The notes: generated by a model from the letters alone, not told the origin. A DNA stretch of 47,905 nt from Fimbriimonadaceae bacterium (GCA_025455775.1 JALOLT010000004.1:1-47905), one strand, 5' to 3'; counted from the first letter of the stretch, positions 1-8,201 are shown. A program made the numbers and translations.

Positions 1-81
1 GAACCCACCTACGATGATCGTGAGTACCGGGAGCAACGAAACCAAGCCCGACAAAATAGGCAAAACAATCTTCCAGAACAT
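1..81 (-). CDS. Partial membrane-protein N-terminus (runs off left edge)
   Basis: Reading leftward from an ATG at 81, 27 codons stay open to the window edge and encode a strongly hydrophobic stretch (WKIVLPILSGL, then VSLLPVLTIIVGGF), consistent with a membrane segment. The same frame is open upstream to about 170 and looks coding there (SSEAKKIAEDF), but contains no ATG, GTG or TTG before a TGA. The true start may therefore be a rarer codon, or a frameshift may link it to the ATG at 196. The family is not recognised. The gene points away from rplJ. Confidence 0.3.
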   Translation of the reverse strand, partial: MFWKIVLPILSGLVSLLPVLTIIVGGF

Positions 82-571
82 GGCAAAATCTTCGGCGATT
101 TTCTTCGCTTCACTAGAGTTTACGTCAAGTGAAACGAGCCTGTGACTACAAAAGCGGAAATTGCCAGAGAAATCTCCTTTTCAAATGAACCACCATGGTA
201 AGGCCAACAACTCGTGCTTCCTCCCAATCGCCTCTCTTGGGAGATTCTTGCGCTTCAGGCTGGATAATAGTGAAACCCGTCCCGAGTTCATGGTTTACCG
301 GATCTCGCCAAACAGAGACCAGAATTCTCGAAACGAACTTTTTATCACCGGCCCAGACCCCAACTGTCTGGGGGGACTACCGCAGTCCTGATGGGTGGGT
401 CGTCTTTTCAGATATAACTCACACCAGTGCTCTCCCGAAGACAGTCGGTGGATCGTGGCCTTTGTGGTCAAGACCTTAATTTCCGACCGAGGTAGAACAG
501 AAGATCACGATTTGATATCGCACCCCCATGGCGAGAATAACACCATGCAGGACAGCGGTCTAAAGAATAGT
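82..571. other. Gene-poor region upstream of rplJ
   Basis: No convincing coding sequence is seen. The open frames here are short, overlap each other in several frames and lack protein-like composition. One small inverted repeat is visible: CCCAGAC at 352-358 pairs with GTCTGGG at 366-372. The region must hold the promoter for rplJ-rplL, but no good -35/-10 pair could be picked with confidence. The usual upstream neighbours of rplJ (nusG, rplK, rplA) are not present in this window. Confidence 0.5.
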
Positions 572-614
572 GGGCTCCTGCTCCTCATCCTGGGTGGGAG
601 CCCGCAATCGTTTT
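572..614 (+). promoter_or_regulatory. Hairpin plus T-run in the rplJ leader (possible L10 leader attenuator)
   Basis: GGGCTCC at 572-578 pairs perfectly with GGAGCCC at 597-603, and a run of five T follows at 610-614. It ends about 50 bases before the rplJ start. In many bacteria the L10(L12)4 complex binds the rplJ leader and represses its own synthesis, in Firmicutes by attenuation. The position and terminator-like shape fit such a device, but the conserved L10-binding kink was not verified. The T-run starts six bases after the stem, so termination would be weak. Confidence 0.45.
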
Positions 615-665
615 TGGAGGAAGACTCAAAACTTCCCCCCAAAAGCGAGGGCAAAGAAGAACACT

Positions 666-1304
666 ATGCCGACCGCTGCAAAAGCCCAAACGATCGAACA
701 GACGAAAGAGAAGTACAACCGCTCGCGCGGAGTTCTCTTCACGGAATACCGTGGCATGTCTGTGAAGCAGCTTCAAGCTCTCCGAAAAGAGCTTAAAAGC
801 AAGGGCGGCGAAGTTGCTGTTGTCAAGAACACCCTGTTCAAGATCGCAGCCGGCGAAGACGGTCAGAACATCCCTGAAAATCTGAGCAGTGGCCCAACCG
901 CCATCGCATTCATTTACGAAAATGAAGCGGATTGCGCGAAAGCCCTTATGGATTTTGCTAAGACCAACAAGAACTTGGTCATTAAAGGTGGTCTGATTCA
1001 AGGCAAGCCGCTCGACGCCGCTGGCGTCGATGCTCTGTCGAAGCTTCCTCCTCGCGATATCCTCATCAGCCAAGTCATTGGAGCCATCGCTGCCCCGTTG
1101 ACCAACCTGGTGGGAGTCATCGAGGCCTTGTACGGAGACCCAATCCGAGTCATCGGTGCCGTCGCAGACAAGATGAACGAAGGAGAAGCTCCGGCCGAAA
1201 CCGCATCTGCCCCGTCTGAACCAGAACCTGCTCCAGCTGAAGAAGCAGCCCCCGAAGTTTCCGCCGCCGAAGAAGCGGCCCCGACCGAAAACCCCGAATC
1301 GTAA
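666..1304 (+). CDS. rplJ: Large-subunit ribosomal protein L10
   Basis: L10 forms the base of the ribosomal stalk: it binds 23S rRNA and anchors L7/L12 dimers through its C-terminal helix. The 212-aa product from the ATG at 666 has the classical L10 N-domain ([14 protein letters not shown] near residue 30, then [10 protein letters not shown]) and the later [15 protein letters not shown] helix. I chose this start over longer in-frame extensions to 570 because [17 protein letters not shown] matches where L10 proteins begin and because the upstream bases form the leader hairpin. Residues from about 172 onward form a low-complexity Ala/Glu/Pro tail (APAEEAAPE and similar), longer than the usual L10 of about 165-175 aa. 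It lies 17 bases upstream of rplL, as in the conserved rplJL unit. Confidence 0.96.
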   Translation: MPTAAKAQTIEQTKEKYNRSRGVLFTEYRGMSVKQLQALRKELKSKGGEVAVVKNTLFKIAAGEDGQNIPENLSSGPTAIAFIYENEADCAKALMDFAKTNKNLVIKGGLIQGKPLDAAGVDALSKLPPRDILISQVIGAIAAPLTNLVGVIEALYGDPIRVIGAVADKMNEGEAPAETASAPSEPEPAPAEEAAPEVSAAEEAAPTENPES

Positions 1305-1321
1305 CACGGAGATATCAAAAA

Positions 1322-1720
1322 GTGGCAACCACCGTTGAAACCCTGGTCGAACAGATCAGCAACATGACCGCTCTCGAACTGAGCGAACTTAAGAAGGCTC
1401 TCGAAGACAAATTTGGCGTCACCGCCGCTGCCCCAATGGCTGGATTCAACCCAGCTATGTTCGCCGGAATGGGCGGTGGTGCAGCTGAGGCAGCTCCTGT
1501 CGAAGAGAAGACCGAATTTGACGTTATCCTGACCGACGCTGGCGCGAACAAGCTCCAAGTCATCAAGGTCGTGCGCGAAGTCACAGGACTTGGCCTCAAA
1601 GAAGCCAAGGATCTCGTTGACGGAGCTCCCAAGCCAATAAAGGAAGCAACCAGCAAGTCTGACGCAGACGATCTGAAGAAGAAGCTGGAAGAAGCAGGCG
1701 GCAAAGTCGAAGTCAAGTAA
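1322..1720 (+). CDS. rplL: Large-subunit ribosomal protein L7/L12
   Basis: The 132-aa acidic stalk protein recruits and activates translational GTPases (EF-Tu, EF-G, IF2). It has an N-terminal dimerisation domain ([25 protein letters not shown]), an Ala/Gly-rich hinge ([14 protein letters not shown]) and the C-terminal domain with the hallmark [34 protein letters not shown] and [12 protein letters not shown]. The start is GTG at 1322, preceded at a normal distance by a GGAG Shine-Dalgarno near 1308. It is translated right after rplJ, and a strong hairpin follows its stop. The neighbouring rpoB and rpoC, which normally continue this operon, lie 25 kb away on the other strand. Confidence 0.97.
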   Translation: MATTVETLVEQISNMTALELSELKKALEDKFGVTAAAPMAGFNPAMFAGMGGGAAEAAPVEEKTEFDVILTDAGANKLQVIKVVREVTGLGLKEAKDLVDGAPKPIKEATSKSDADDLKKKLEEAGGKVEVK

Positions 1721-1749
1721 GCTTCTGCTTATCTTCAAAGACCTATCTA

Positions 1750-1782
1750 GCAGGGCTTTTCTCGATTCGAGAGAAGCCCTGC
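1750..1782 (+). terminator. Hairpin terminator after rplL
   Basis: GCAGGGCTT at 1750-1758 pairs with AAGCCCTGC at 1774-1782, and CTC/GAG pairs further in, giving a long stem with a short ATTC-type loop. It begins 30 bases past the rplL stop. The T-rich tract after it (ATTTGCGTG) is poor, so termination may be partial. Confidence 0.65.
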
Positions 1783-1845
1783 ATTTGCGTGTCCGGTAGG
1801 GGAAAACTTTTTTCCTGCCTGATCCACGTTTCTTGAAACTTACTG

Positions 1846-1857
1846 TACACTGTAGGA
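1846..1857 (+). promoter_or_regulatory. -10 box of a probable leaderless promoter
   Basis: TACACT at 1846-1851 is followed by exactly six bases and then the GTG start at 1858. This is the spacing that puts the transcription start on the start codon. No good -35 is seen at 16-18 bases. GTAGGA directly abuts the GTG, too close to act as a normal Shine-Dalgarno. Confidence 0.4.
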
Positions 1858-2094
1858 GTGAAGCTCACAACTATCTTTCTCGCTCTCTTCGCAATAGGAG
1901 CTCTGCTTTTCAACCCATCAGACGCCAACTGCTCAAATCCCTGTAGCAACGATGGCACTTTCTATGTTTACCAAGGAGTCACGTACGCAGGCTGTCGCGG
2001 CTCATGTCAGGGCAAAGCAAGTTGCCGCCCAGACCCTAACGACACAGTAACGTGCAAGTGCTTGACCGCCGTACCTGCGCCTCTACGACCCTGA
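1858..2094 (+). CDS. Small secreted cysteine-rich protein
   Basis: This 78-aa product is not a recognised family. It starts with a clear Sec signal peptide (MKLTTIFLALFAIGALLF, cleavage probably after DA near residue 23). The mature part is about 55 residues with seven cysteines (residues 25, 29, 46, 50, 56, 66, 68), including the CSNPC, CRGSC and CKC groupings, so disulfide bonding outside the cytoplasm is likely. The lipobox around Cys25 (DANC) is poor, so a lipoprotein is less likely. The GTG start is favoured by the -10 box six bases upstream and by the signal peptide beginning exactly there. It ends six bases before the next gene, suggesting a two-gene transcript. Confidence 0.6.
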   Translation: MKLTTIFLALFAIGALLFNPSDANCSNPCSNDGTFYVYQGVTYAGCRGSCQGKASCRPDPNDTVTCKCLTAVPAPLRP

Positions 2095-2100
2095 CCGCAA

Positions 2101-3873
2101 ATGCTCAGTGCTTTATTCTCCCTGACTGCATTGGAGCGCGAGACTCCTGATCTTCAGGAGCTTGGAAGACTTGTTCAGGTTCCTGGCTATCGCGTGGAAC
2201 TTCCTCCTGGGTATTTCCGACGGGAAGTCATCGTCGCTGGGAAGCCTACGCTCGAGCAGCTTGGTATGGCCTTTGGTCTCAGCCTTTCACGCGATGAGAC
2301 CAGTAAGTCTATTCGTTTTGTGAAGTCGGCAGTTCAGCAGGACAAGTTAAACAAGGAGGATATTCGAAAAGCGGTGCAAGAGTGGGTTCGCTCGAATCGC
2401 TTGCCAGATGATACGAGTGAGTTGATCCAAATCGTCAAAGCCGATCTCTTAAGGGCACAACAAAGCCCTCCTTTCACACCTCCCGATTCCCTATCTTTCA
2501 CAAAGATTCTAAGAAGTCGCGTAGCGCCTCATATTCACGAACATCTTACTGGGGTCTGGCTTTCGAGTGGAAGAACGATCTGGGTGGAAAATCCTCAAGC
2601 TGGGGAAAAGTCTCTCCCCTTTTCCAAGTCTCTCATCTTACAAATCGGCCAAGATCTCTCCCAAACTGGACAACAGTTGGAGTCAATTTTGCCAACATCC
2701 TTCGTGTCGGCTTACCAGCTTTCCTTGCGCAGAGACATATCACTCTTTAAGGGCCTTGAAACGCTCGTTATCATTGCAAATCCTACCGTCAATGGCCTTT
2801 CTGTTACCATTTTGGGAGGAGATCAGGAGGGAAAATTAAACCTTAGCGACAGCTCCACCATTGAACTGCCACATCCTCCATTCACGGATGATCCTTCCTT
2901 CTTTGAGTCACCTCTCGGGGAAGAGATCTTGAAAAAACTGGTTGAGGGAGACCCCATTAAGCCTTGGCAACAGGTAGCCATCGCCTTAAGAAATGGCGCA
3001 ATCCGGGAGGATCGCGGGATCGTGGCATCCTACAAGATTGGGGACGCCTTGCTGGATCTGGTTTCTGAGATTTTCCGTGAAACAAGAAAACCAGTGGTGC
3101 TGCCAGTTAGTACAAGAAGCGAGTCTCAATTGATGCGCATTTACCGGCGAAAGCTGGATGATATGCCGGCGCGACTTCCCGATGAGAAAGCCGTCTTTTT
3201 TATTCATCCTTCGAGCGAGAAAAGCGCAATTCTCTTCACTGACATCCAGAGTCAACAATCGATGCCAGTTAAAGCTATGCGACGCGGATGGGTAAATCTA
3301 ACCTTCGACAAATGGATGAGAACCTCCCCTTCGGCCGATTCGTTTTTGTCCGAGCTTCTTTCACTTGGAATAGGGTACGGCTTGCCGGTCTTCTCCCCAA
3401 CCTCTTCTGCCGCCGAGTGGGCTTCAACATTTCATTATCCTCTTCATCCCGATGGGACGACGAGCCTTCACTCGCTTCCCCCTTCCCTTGACTCTTTTCC
3501 GATCGACATCGGTCAGCCGCTTTCTGTGGCTCTTCCAACCAGGATTCGAATGCCTCTCAGAGCAAAAGTTGTGACGAACGGGAGAAAGAGTCTCTGGTGG
3601 AAAAGATCCCCTCAGGTTGTTATCCAACCATGGCCACAATCTGAAGAAGCCTGGGGACGACTCGGCGATAACGCTCAAGTTCAGACTGGGATCATTAGTT
3701 CATTGAATCTAACAATAAACCTTAGTGAAGGGTTAGAACTATCAATTCCTCTGGGGAATCAATATCCAGACATTGGCGAAAACTGGAGGCCAATCGAGGA
3801 AGTTCGGAGCAACCTGCAAAGCCACTGGGGAAGAGAGAGGCGCTTCCCTGTCATTGCGGACATTTATCGCTAA
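2101..3873 (+). CDS. Protein of unknown function, 590 aa
   Basis: No family was recognised. The ORF is long, uninterrupted and free of low complexity, so it is a real gene. The first residues (MLSALFSLTALERETPDLQEL) are only weakly hydrophobic and do not make a convincing signal peptide or membrane anchor. No catalytic motif stands out. The rest has a mixed alpha/beta look with many short hydrophobic strands, and the C-terminal half is rich in Ser and Pro. No transmembrane segment is evident. The ATG lies six bases after the stop of the Cys-rich gene without a clear Shine-Dalgarno, so translational coupling is plausible. It converges with the minus-strand gene ending at 3910. Confidence 0.6.
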   Translation: MLSALFSLTALERETPDLQELGRLVQVPGYRVELPPGYFRREVIVAGKPTLEQLGMAFGLSLSRDETSKSIRFVKSAVQQDKLNKEDIRKAVQEWVRSNRLPDDTSELIQIVKADLLRAQQSPPFTPPDSLSFTKILRSRVAPHIHEHLTGVWLSSGRTIWVENPQAGEKSLPFSKSLILQIGQDLSQTGQQLESILPTSFVSAYQLSLRRDISLFKGLETLVIIANPTVNGLSVTILGGDQEGKLNLSDSSTIELPHPPFTDDPSFFESPLGEEILKKLVEGDPIKPWQQVAIALRNGAIREDRGIVASYKIGDALLDLVSEIFRETRKPVVLPVSTRSESQLMRIYRRKLDDMPARLPDEKAVFFIHPSSEKSAILFTDIQSQQSMPVKAMRRGWVNLTFDKWMRTSPSADSFLSELLSLGIGYGLPVFSPTSSAAEWASTFHYPLHPDGTTSLHSLPPSLDSFPIDIGQPLSVALPTRIRMPLRAKVVTNGRKSLWWKRSPQVVIQPWPQSEEAWGRLGDNAQVQTGIISSLNLTINLSEGLELSIPLGNQYPDIGENWRPIEEVRSNLQSHWGRERRFPVIADIYR

Positions 3874-3909
3874 GGGCGACTCCTCCCAAACAAACTTTGC
3901 CCCTGCTTG

Positions 3910-5229
3910 TTACTTGGCTGATCTAAGGATCAAGACAGTATCTTCTCCTTTGTCCATCTCGTTATCGTCTCCACTATACCCATTATTACAAGTTCGGTCA
4001 AAACCTCCCACCCAAACTGTCAATTCTCTGCCTTCAGTTTTGAATTTCAACCGTTTCCCAGTTGTTAGGTCAATCTCGGTCTTCACCTGATCAGCATCAG
4101 GCCACGATCCTGTCTTGAGTCTGGTTTCCAATAGTTCCATACCCAGGATCGACGCACGTCGAAAGGATTCTGTCACGAGGTAGTCTAATAGCACGTCTCG
4201 GGATTCAGCAATTCCGAGTTCCCTCCCCCACTCATCGTCGAGGTCGAACCGCTTCACACTATCGGAGTAGAATGTCTGGAAATAGCCATCCAGTCGTATC
4301 GGGTCTGACTCTTGTTCCAGCTGACGCAACATTTTGCCGTAAACATTTAGCACTAACGTCGCGTAGTTATTTCTTTTCGAAGTTTCAAAGCTCCCATTAT
4401 CAGCTGGCCTAAAGGGTAATCCGGTCTCTGCTAAATTCTCTCGGAAGGATTCAGCAAAGGGATAGGTCATGACATATTGGTAGTCAAGAATCGCATAGTT
4501 GATAACACTTTCACGGGGAGCAAATTCTACGTCCATCTTTTTAAGAACCTCTTTAAAGAATGTCACGACTTCTGGACGCCCTTGCGAGGCATCTGCCATG
4601 GTGGCGATTCGCCTGGCCATTGACATTTTTCTCGTGCTGGATCGATTCACTGGGGCAACCCCAGGAACTTTCGAAAGAAGAGTCATCAGGTTCCAAGCAG
4701 CCCTTAGATCTGCCTCCGCCTCCTCAAAACTTCTTGTGTAGGCCAAGGCCCTCCCTCTTTCGAAAAGCAGGCCAGAAATTCTAAGAATTCTTTTTACAGT
4801 TTCCGATTCAAAATTAGTGGCGACATCGTCCGTGTGGAGATCAGGGTGGTGCAGAACTTGCATGGCACTGAGCCTCTTTGCCTCCTCCCAAATTTCCTTG
4901 AACTGTCGAGGATTTTCAATTCCTTCGCCGCGAAGGAGTCCGCGAGAAGAGACCACATTATCTGGCAGCTTCTCAACCAGAGGGTTTTTGATTAGTTTCA
5001 TCAACCCAGGTCCCGCGTTCGACCCCTTTTGAGCACTTTTCGCCTTCCAAACTTCTTCCATTGTGAGGGGCAAGCCAGCGCTTTTTGCCGATTCTTTGGC
5101 CTGAGCAAGCCGTACTTCCGGCGCGCGAAACCCGAGGTCAGAGCCAAAAATGAACCAAGCTCCGATTCCCAAAGTGGCAAACAGGACGGCAAGAATTCCC
5201 CCAACAGCAAACCATGCAACCTTTGGCAT
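3910..5229 (-). CDS. Membrane-anchored protein of unknown function, 439 aa
   Basis: The product has one N-terminal transmembrane helix (VAWFAVGGILAVLFATLGIG, residues about 4-23) and a large soluble part that should lie outside the cytoplasm. The soluble region is mostly charged and helical, with an Arg-rich stretch (NRSSTRKMSMARRIA) and a C-terminal segment rich in Asp and Gly (YSGDDNEMDKGEDTV). A similar acidic tail is common in membrane-anchored proteins of planctomycete and armatimonad genomes, but no named family could be assigned. The ATG at 5229 is chosen because it directly precedes the hydrophobic helix. Its promoter should lie in 5230-5360. Confidence 0.6.
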   Translation of the reverse strand: MPKVAWFAVGGILAVLFATLGIGAWFIFGSDLGFRAPEVRLAQAKESAKSAGLPLTMEEVWKAKSAQKGSNAGPGLMKLIKNPLVEKLPDNVVSSRGLLRGEGIENPRQFKEIWEEAKRLSAMQVLHHPDLHTDDVATNFESETVKRILRISGLLFERGRALAYTRSFEEAEADLRAAWNLMTLLSKVPGVAPVNRSSTRKMSMARRIATMADASQGRPEVVTFFKEVLKKMDVEFAPRESVINYAILDYQYVMTYPFAESFRENLAETGLPFRPADNGSFETSKRNNYATLVLNVYGKMLRQLEQESDPIRLDGYFQTFYSDSVKRFDLDDEWGRELGIAESRDVLLDYLVTESFRRASILGMELLETRLKTGSWPDADQVKTEIDLTTGKRLKFKTEGRELTVWVGGFDRTCNNGYSGDDNEMDKGEDTVLILRSAK

Positions 5230-5362
5230 GGCAGTTTCTACGGGATTGGTCGAGACCTAGTCTCACGAATTCGAAGCCAAGCTCAGAAATCGCCCCTCCC
5301 TGATTCTTAAAGCGTTTAGTCGAATCACATTCTCCTCCGGTCGGATTCCTTTGCCCAGTGGA

Positions 5363-5460
5363 GGCGCGCAGCCCGGGGGCGGCCCGGCCGAGTGGCGGGA
5401 ACGAAACCACCCAAGGTCGGAGCCGGGCGGGTGTGGCAGCGGGCCAGGGGTGCGCGCGCC
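5363..5460 (+). repeat. Copy A of a GC-rich element with paired ends (structured repeat)
   Basis: This ~98-bp element is far more GC-rich than its flanks. Its ends pair: GCGCGCA at 5364-5370 with TGCGCGC at 5451-5457. An inner helix is also possible: GCCCGGC near 5382 with GCCGGGC near 5422. Two related copies lie at 15211-15307 (opposite orientation) and 15410-15497. Shared blocks between A and the reverse complement of 15211-15307 include CCGGGGGCGG, CCCAAGGT and CCGGGCGGG in the same order and spacing. The arms differ between copies yet still pair. It sits in the gap between two minus-strand genes. It does not code for protein. Confidence 0.6.
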
Positions 5461-5473
5461 GAAAAACTCAACC

Positions 5474-5824
5474 TTACGATTCAGGATCTTCCGAGAGATC
5501 AAAAACCTGGGAAGATGCCTTCTCCTCCCTCACCGTCTTCAGGTCTTCCTCACTCCCGACAATGGCATCAACCCCCTCCCCCGCGACCTTCTCCCACTTC
5601 CCTTCCCCTGTTCGCTTCCAGGTGGTGAGCCCCTTCTTCGCTGCCTTCTCGTAGTTCAATTCTCCTCGGAGCTTGATCGCAGCACGGCTCACAACCCTCT
5701 TGCACGGCAAACCACAATGAGGACAATGCAGTAAGGGATCGTCGCCCAACGATTGGAGGGCCTCAAACCGTCCCGGGCACATCAAGCATTCATCCTGAAC
5801 GAGTTCATATTCGTAAATCGGCAT
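5474..5824 (-). CDS. FmdB-family zinc-ribbon protein
   Basis: The 116-aa protein opens with MPIYEYEL, the signature start of the small FmdB/CxxC_CXXC_SSSS zinc-ribbon family. Five cysteines are visible (13, 16, 34, 37, 41) in CLMC and CPHCGLPC arrangements, suited to one zinc ion. The C-terminal half (about residue 50 on) is charged and lacks the Ser-rich tail of some relatives. The family was named for a putative regulator of formamidase genes, but the role of most members is unknown, and none is implied here by context. It is divergent from the uracil-DNA glycosylase with a 34-bp gap, so the two promoters must overlap. Confidence 0.75.
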   Translation of the reverse strand: MPIYEYELVQDECLMCPGRFEALQSLGDDPLLHCPHCGLPCKRVVSRAAIKLRGELNYEKAAKKGLTTWKRTGEGKWEKVAGEGVDAIVGSEEDLKTVREEKASSQVFDLSEDPES

Positions 5825-5858
5825 TGGGAGTCACGCTCTTTGTCCAAAATAGAATCAG

Positions 5859-6515
5859 ATGACGCAGTACGAACACCTGAATAACCAGATTATAAGCTGT
5901 GAGGATTGCCCACGGCTGAGAGACTGGTGCCAGGAAGTGGCGCAAACCAAAAGAAAGTCCTTTCTCACCGACGTTTACTGGGGACTCCCAGTTCCGAATT
6001 TTGGCGACCCAGAGGCGACCGGCCTGATCGTCGGACTCGCACCAGCTGCCCATGGGGCAAACCGAACAGGTCGCATGTTCACCGGCGACAGAAGCGGCGA
6101 CTGGCTCTACCGCGCTCTGTATAAAGCAGGTCTCGCGAATCAACCCTCTGCCACCCACCAAGACGACGGACTCAAGCTGTACCGAGTCATGATCACTGCC
6201 ACCTGTCACTGTGCCCCGCCAGACAACAAACCCACGCCTGATGAGATCCGCGCCTGTTCGCGACACCTCCAAGCAACCCTCGCCCTCCGCCCATGGTCTG
6301 CCGCCCTCGCCTTGGGATCCATCGCCTGGAATGAACTCCATCGAAACCTGGGGATGAAGGCTCCAAAGTTCACCCACGGGGCAAAAAGTAGGTGTGGCGA
6401 CCTAGCCCTCTTCGCCTCGTTCCACCCTTCTCAACAAAACACATTTACCGGGCGGCTTACTGAGGAAATGCTTGATGAGGTAGTGGCTGAGTTTGTCCGC
6501 TGCCTTAAGAAGTAG
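5859..6515 (+). CDS. Uracil-DNA glycosylase, family 5 (UdgB-like)
   Basis: This 218-aa enzyme should remove uracil (and often hypoxanthine or other deaminated bases) from DNA as the first step of base-excision repair. Visible family features are the N-terminal Fe-S cysteine pair CEDC (residues 14 and 17), the active-site block GLAPAAHGANRTGRMFTGDRS, a further Cys-rich segment TCHCAPPDNKPTPDE, and the C-terminal FHPSQQNTFTGRL motif. Family-5 enzymes carry Ala or Gly in the first motif (GLAPAAHG), in place of the Asp or Asn of other families, as here. The ATG at 5859 gives the full N-terminal cluster-binding part. A TAGAAT box lies three bases upstream of the ATG, so the leader must be very short or the promoter lies elsewhere. 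Confidence 0.88.
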   Translation: MTQYEHLNNQIISCEDCPRLRDWCQEVAQTKRKSFLTDVYWGLPVPNFGDPEATGLIVGLAPAAHGANRTGRMFTGDRSGDWLYRALYKAGLANQPSATHQDDGLKLYRVMITATCHCAPPDNKPTPDEIRACSRHLQATLALRPWSAALALGSIAWNELHRNLGMKAPKFTHGAKSRCGDLALFASFHPSQQNTFTGRLTEEMLDEVVAEFVRCLKK

Positions 6516-6529
6516 TCCCGAAGTTTCCT

Positions 6530-8164
6530 CTACAGGTTTCCAATATAGGTCACGACAAATGGCTCGTTCGCATTTGTCGATCCCGCAAAGTTTCTTTCGT
6601 CCACTTGACCAAAGACCCACGTGAAGTTTGTCACAACTCTGGTATCTGAACTCGCACCCTTTCGCAAATCCATTACGATTTGAGAGTTACCAGCAGGGAA
6701 CCTGACACCAGATACGGAACTGCCAGGGTTTGCGAAGCGAACCACTCCTGGATATTGAGTCGTACCGATCGTAAGTTGCACAGAATTTTCGGCTGGATTA
6801 CTCGTTGCCGAAATGGTCAAAGTCCCCTGAGTTGCATCATCAAACAAGACTTGCCATCGACCGACCGTATCGGAGAGTTGATTCACTCGCTTCGGAGTTC
6901 TGCCAGGAAGACTATCCTGCAGTCGTCGAGCGATGACAGGGGTTGTGATCTCTCCCGCCTGTTGGTATCCCACAAGATACTTTCCATTGCGAAACGAGAG
7001 CAGTCTCCCATTTGGCATCGCAGGTGTTTGCCTTGCTCCGTAAGGAAAATTCCGATTCCGCAAGTCATAGTAATAGTTAAGTTCGCGGCCCCTCATCGTT
7101 CCGTTCACTCGATTCACCACTGTGCGACTTGTGATCGTTGTCTCGGGTGTAAATGCCATAAGGCCAATCCGAAAGTCTGTTCGATCCGCTCGTCTGAAGA
7201 AAACCCAACCAGAATCAGCCAAACCAGGAATGTGCGAAACATCTAACAGAGTTCTCGTTCCGCTAAAAACGAGTTGCCAACGTCCAAATAGCTCGTAACG
7301 CCGCTCCTTAAGCTTCTCAAAACCTGTGATGTAATTAGCTGCATAGGTTTGAGTTCGGTAATAAGAGTAACTGACACGAACAAGCCCATCTCTTCCTGTG
7401 GTTGGGCCCCAAGAATTCTTTACCCAGAAGAACTTTGAGTCGTCATTTGCACCTCTGTTATCATATCCCACGATCAACATTGCATGAGATCCAGCCACCT
7501 GAGCAGGAGTCAGGGGCAGCCAAATGTTCGCGTCATTGCTCCCCGATACATTGCAGTCAAAGACGACCGGATACCCTCTATCCAGCACCCTCTCGACTGC
7601 CTCTGGGTTCGCTGGCATCGGAAGCTCCACAAAACCCTTTGCCAAATAGTACGTACTGGCCTGAAGGGCACGCAATGGCAGGTTCGCTGGATCATGGTTA
7701 TAGGTGTTTGTATTAAATTGATCGTTCCAAAAGGTGTTGGTAATTTCAGGACTGTAAGTGATGGAAGATCGATAAGGATGATCCCTTTCAAGCGGCACAG
7801 AAAGTCCGTCTGCCATCGTCTTCAAATAGGCTCCTCCCTGGGTTCCCCCGACCTGATTCTCGCGACCACGAACTCCTGCTCTTTCGATATCAGACCAATT
7901 GGCATGGAGCCAGTTCGCCTTTCCCATATGGTTGACAAACTCTTCGCTGAGATCGACAACTTCCCGTCCCTCTTTCCAGACCACATATTCAAGGGCTGCG
8001 ACGGCTGCCATCATGGTGCAACTGCCCCTGGCTCCTTGGTTTCGGATAAAAGCTGGGGCTCTTCCATCTGCGCCGGCTGGTAACCCTACCAAACGCGGTT
8101 GGGCCAGATAAACTTCCCTCCCCTGGGGGATCAGTATAACTGCTGCAATAATGGGGGTAAGCAT
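6530..8164 (-). CDS. Secreted papain-like (C1-family) cysteine protease
   Basis: The 544-aa protein has a short hydrophobic N-terminus (MLTPIIAAVILIP) that probably acts as a signal peptide. A papain-fold domain follows with the catalytic trio in order: Cys49 in NQGARGSCTMMAA, His227 in GSHAMLIVGYD and Asn250 in WVKNSWG. The oxyanion Gln (Gln43) is present. The papain QGxCGSCW motif is altered: the first Cys is Arg and the Trp is Thr. There is no recognisable propeptide before the catalytic Cys. Residues from about 290 to the end form a beta-rich region of unknown function (repeated GRWQL/GRWQV-type strands), perhaps two similar beta modules. A good promoter sits directly upstream and the mRNA appears leaderless. 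Confidence 0.8.
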   Translation of the reverse strand: MLTPIIAAVILIPQGREVYLAQPRLVGLPAGADGRAPAFIRNQGARGSCTMMAAVAALEYVVWKEGREVVDLSEEFVNHMGKANWLHANWSDIERAGVRGRENQVGGTQGGAYLKTMADGLSVPLERDHPYRSSITYSPEITNTFWNDQFNTNTYNHDPANLPLRALQASTYYLAKGFVELPMPANPEAVERVLDRGYPVVFDCNVSGSNDANIWLPLTPAQVAGSHAMLIVGYDNRGANDDSKFFWVKNSWGPTTGRDGLVRVSYSYYRTQTYAANYITGFEKLKERRYELFGRWQLVFSGTRTLLDVSHIPGLADSGWVFFRRADRTDFRIGLMAFTPETTITSRTVVNRVNGTMRGRELNYYYDLRNRNFPYGARQTPAMPNGRLLSFRNGKYLVGYQQAGEITTPVIARRLQDSLPGRTPKRVNQLSDTVGRWQVLFDDATQGTLTISATSNPAENSVQLTIGTTQYPGVVRFANPGSSVSGVRFPAGNSQIVMDLRKGASSDTRVVTNFTWVFGQVDERNFAGSTNANEPFVVTYIGNL

Positions 8165-8171
8165 AAACAGC

Positions 8172-8201
8172 AGTATGGAGAGAGGGTATGAAGGTTGTCA
8201 A
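8172..8201 (-). promoter_or_regulatory. Sigma-70-type promoter of the papain-like protease gene, leaderless
   Basis: On the minus strand a consensus TTGACA (8196-8201) is followed after 18 bases by CATACT (8172-8177). Seven bases then lead to the ATG at 8164. This geometry puts the transcription start at or next to the A of the ATG. No Shine-Dalgarno is present. It is the clearest leaderless arrangement in the window. Confidence 0.65.

Noticed and set aside
585-1328. 247-aa frame opposite rplJ
   Set aside because: It lies wholly on the antisense strand of the L10 gene, with odd Phe/Gly/Arg-rich composition typical of shadow frames.
5351-5734. 127-aa frame over the GC-rich element before the FmdB gene
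   Set aside because: It is antisense to the FmdB-family gene over much of its length and otherwise composed of GC-rich repeat sequence.
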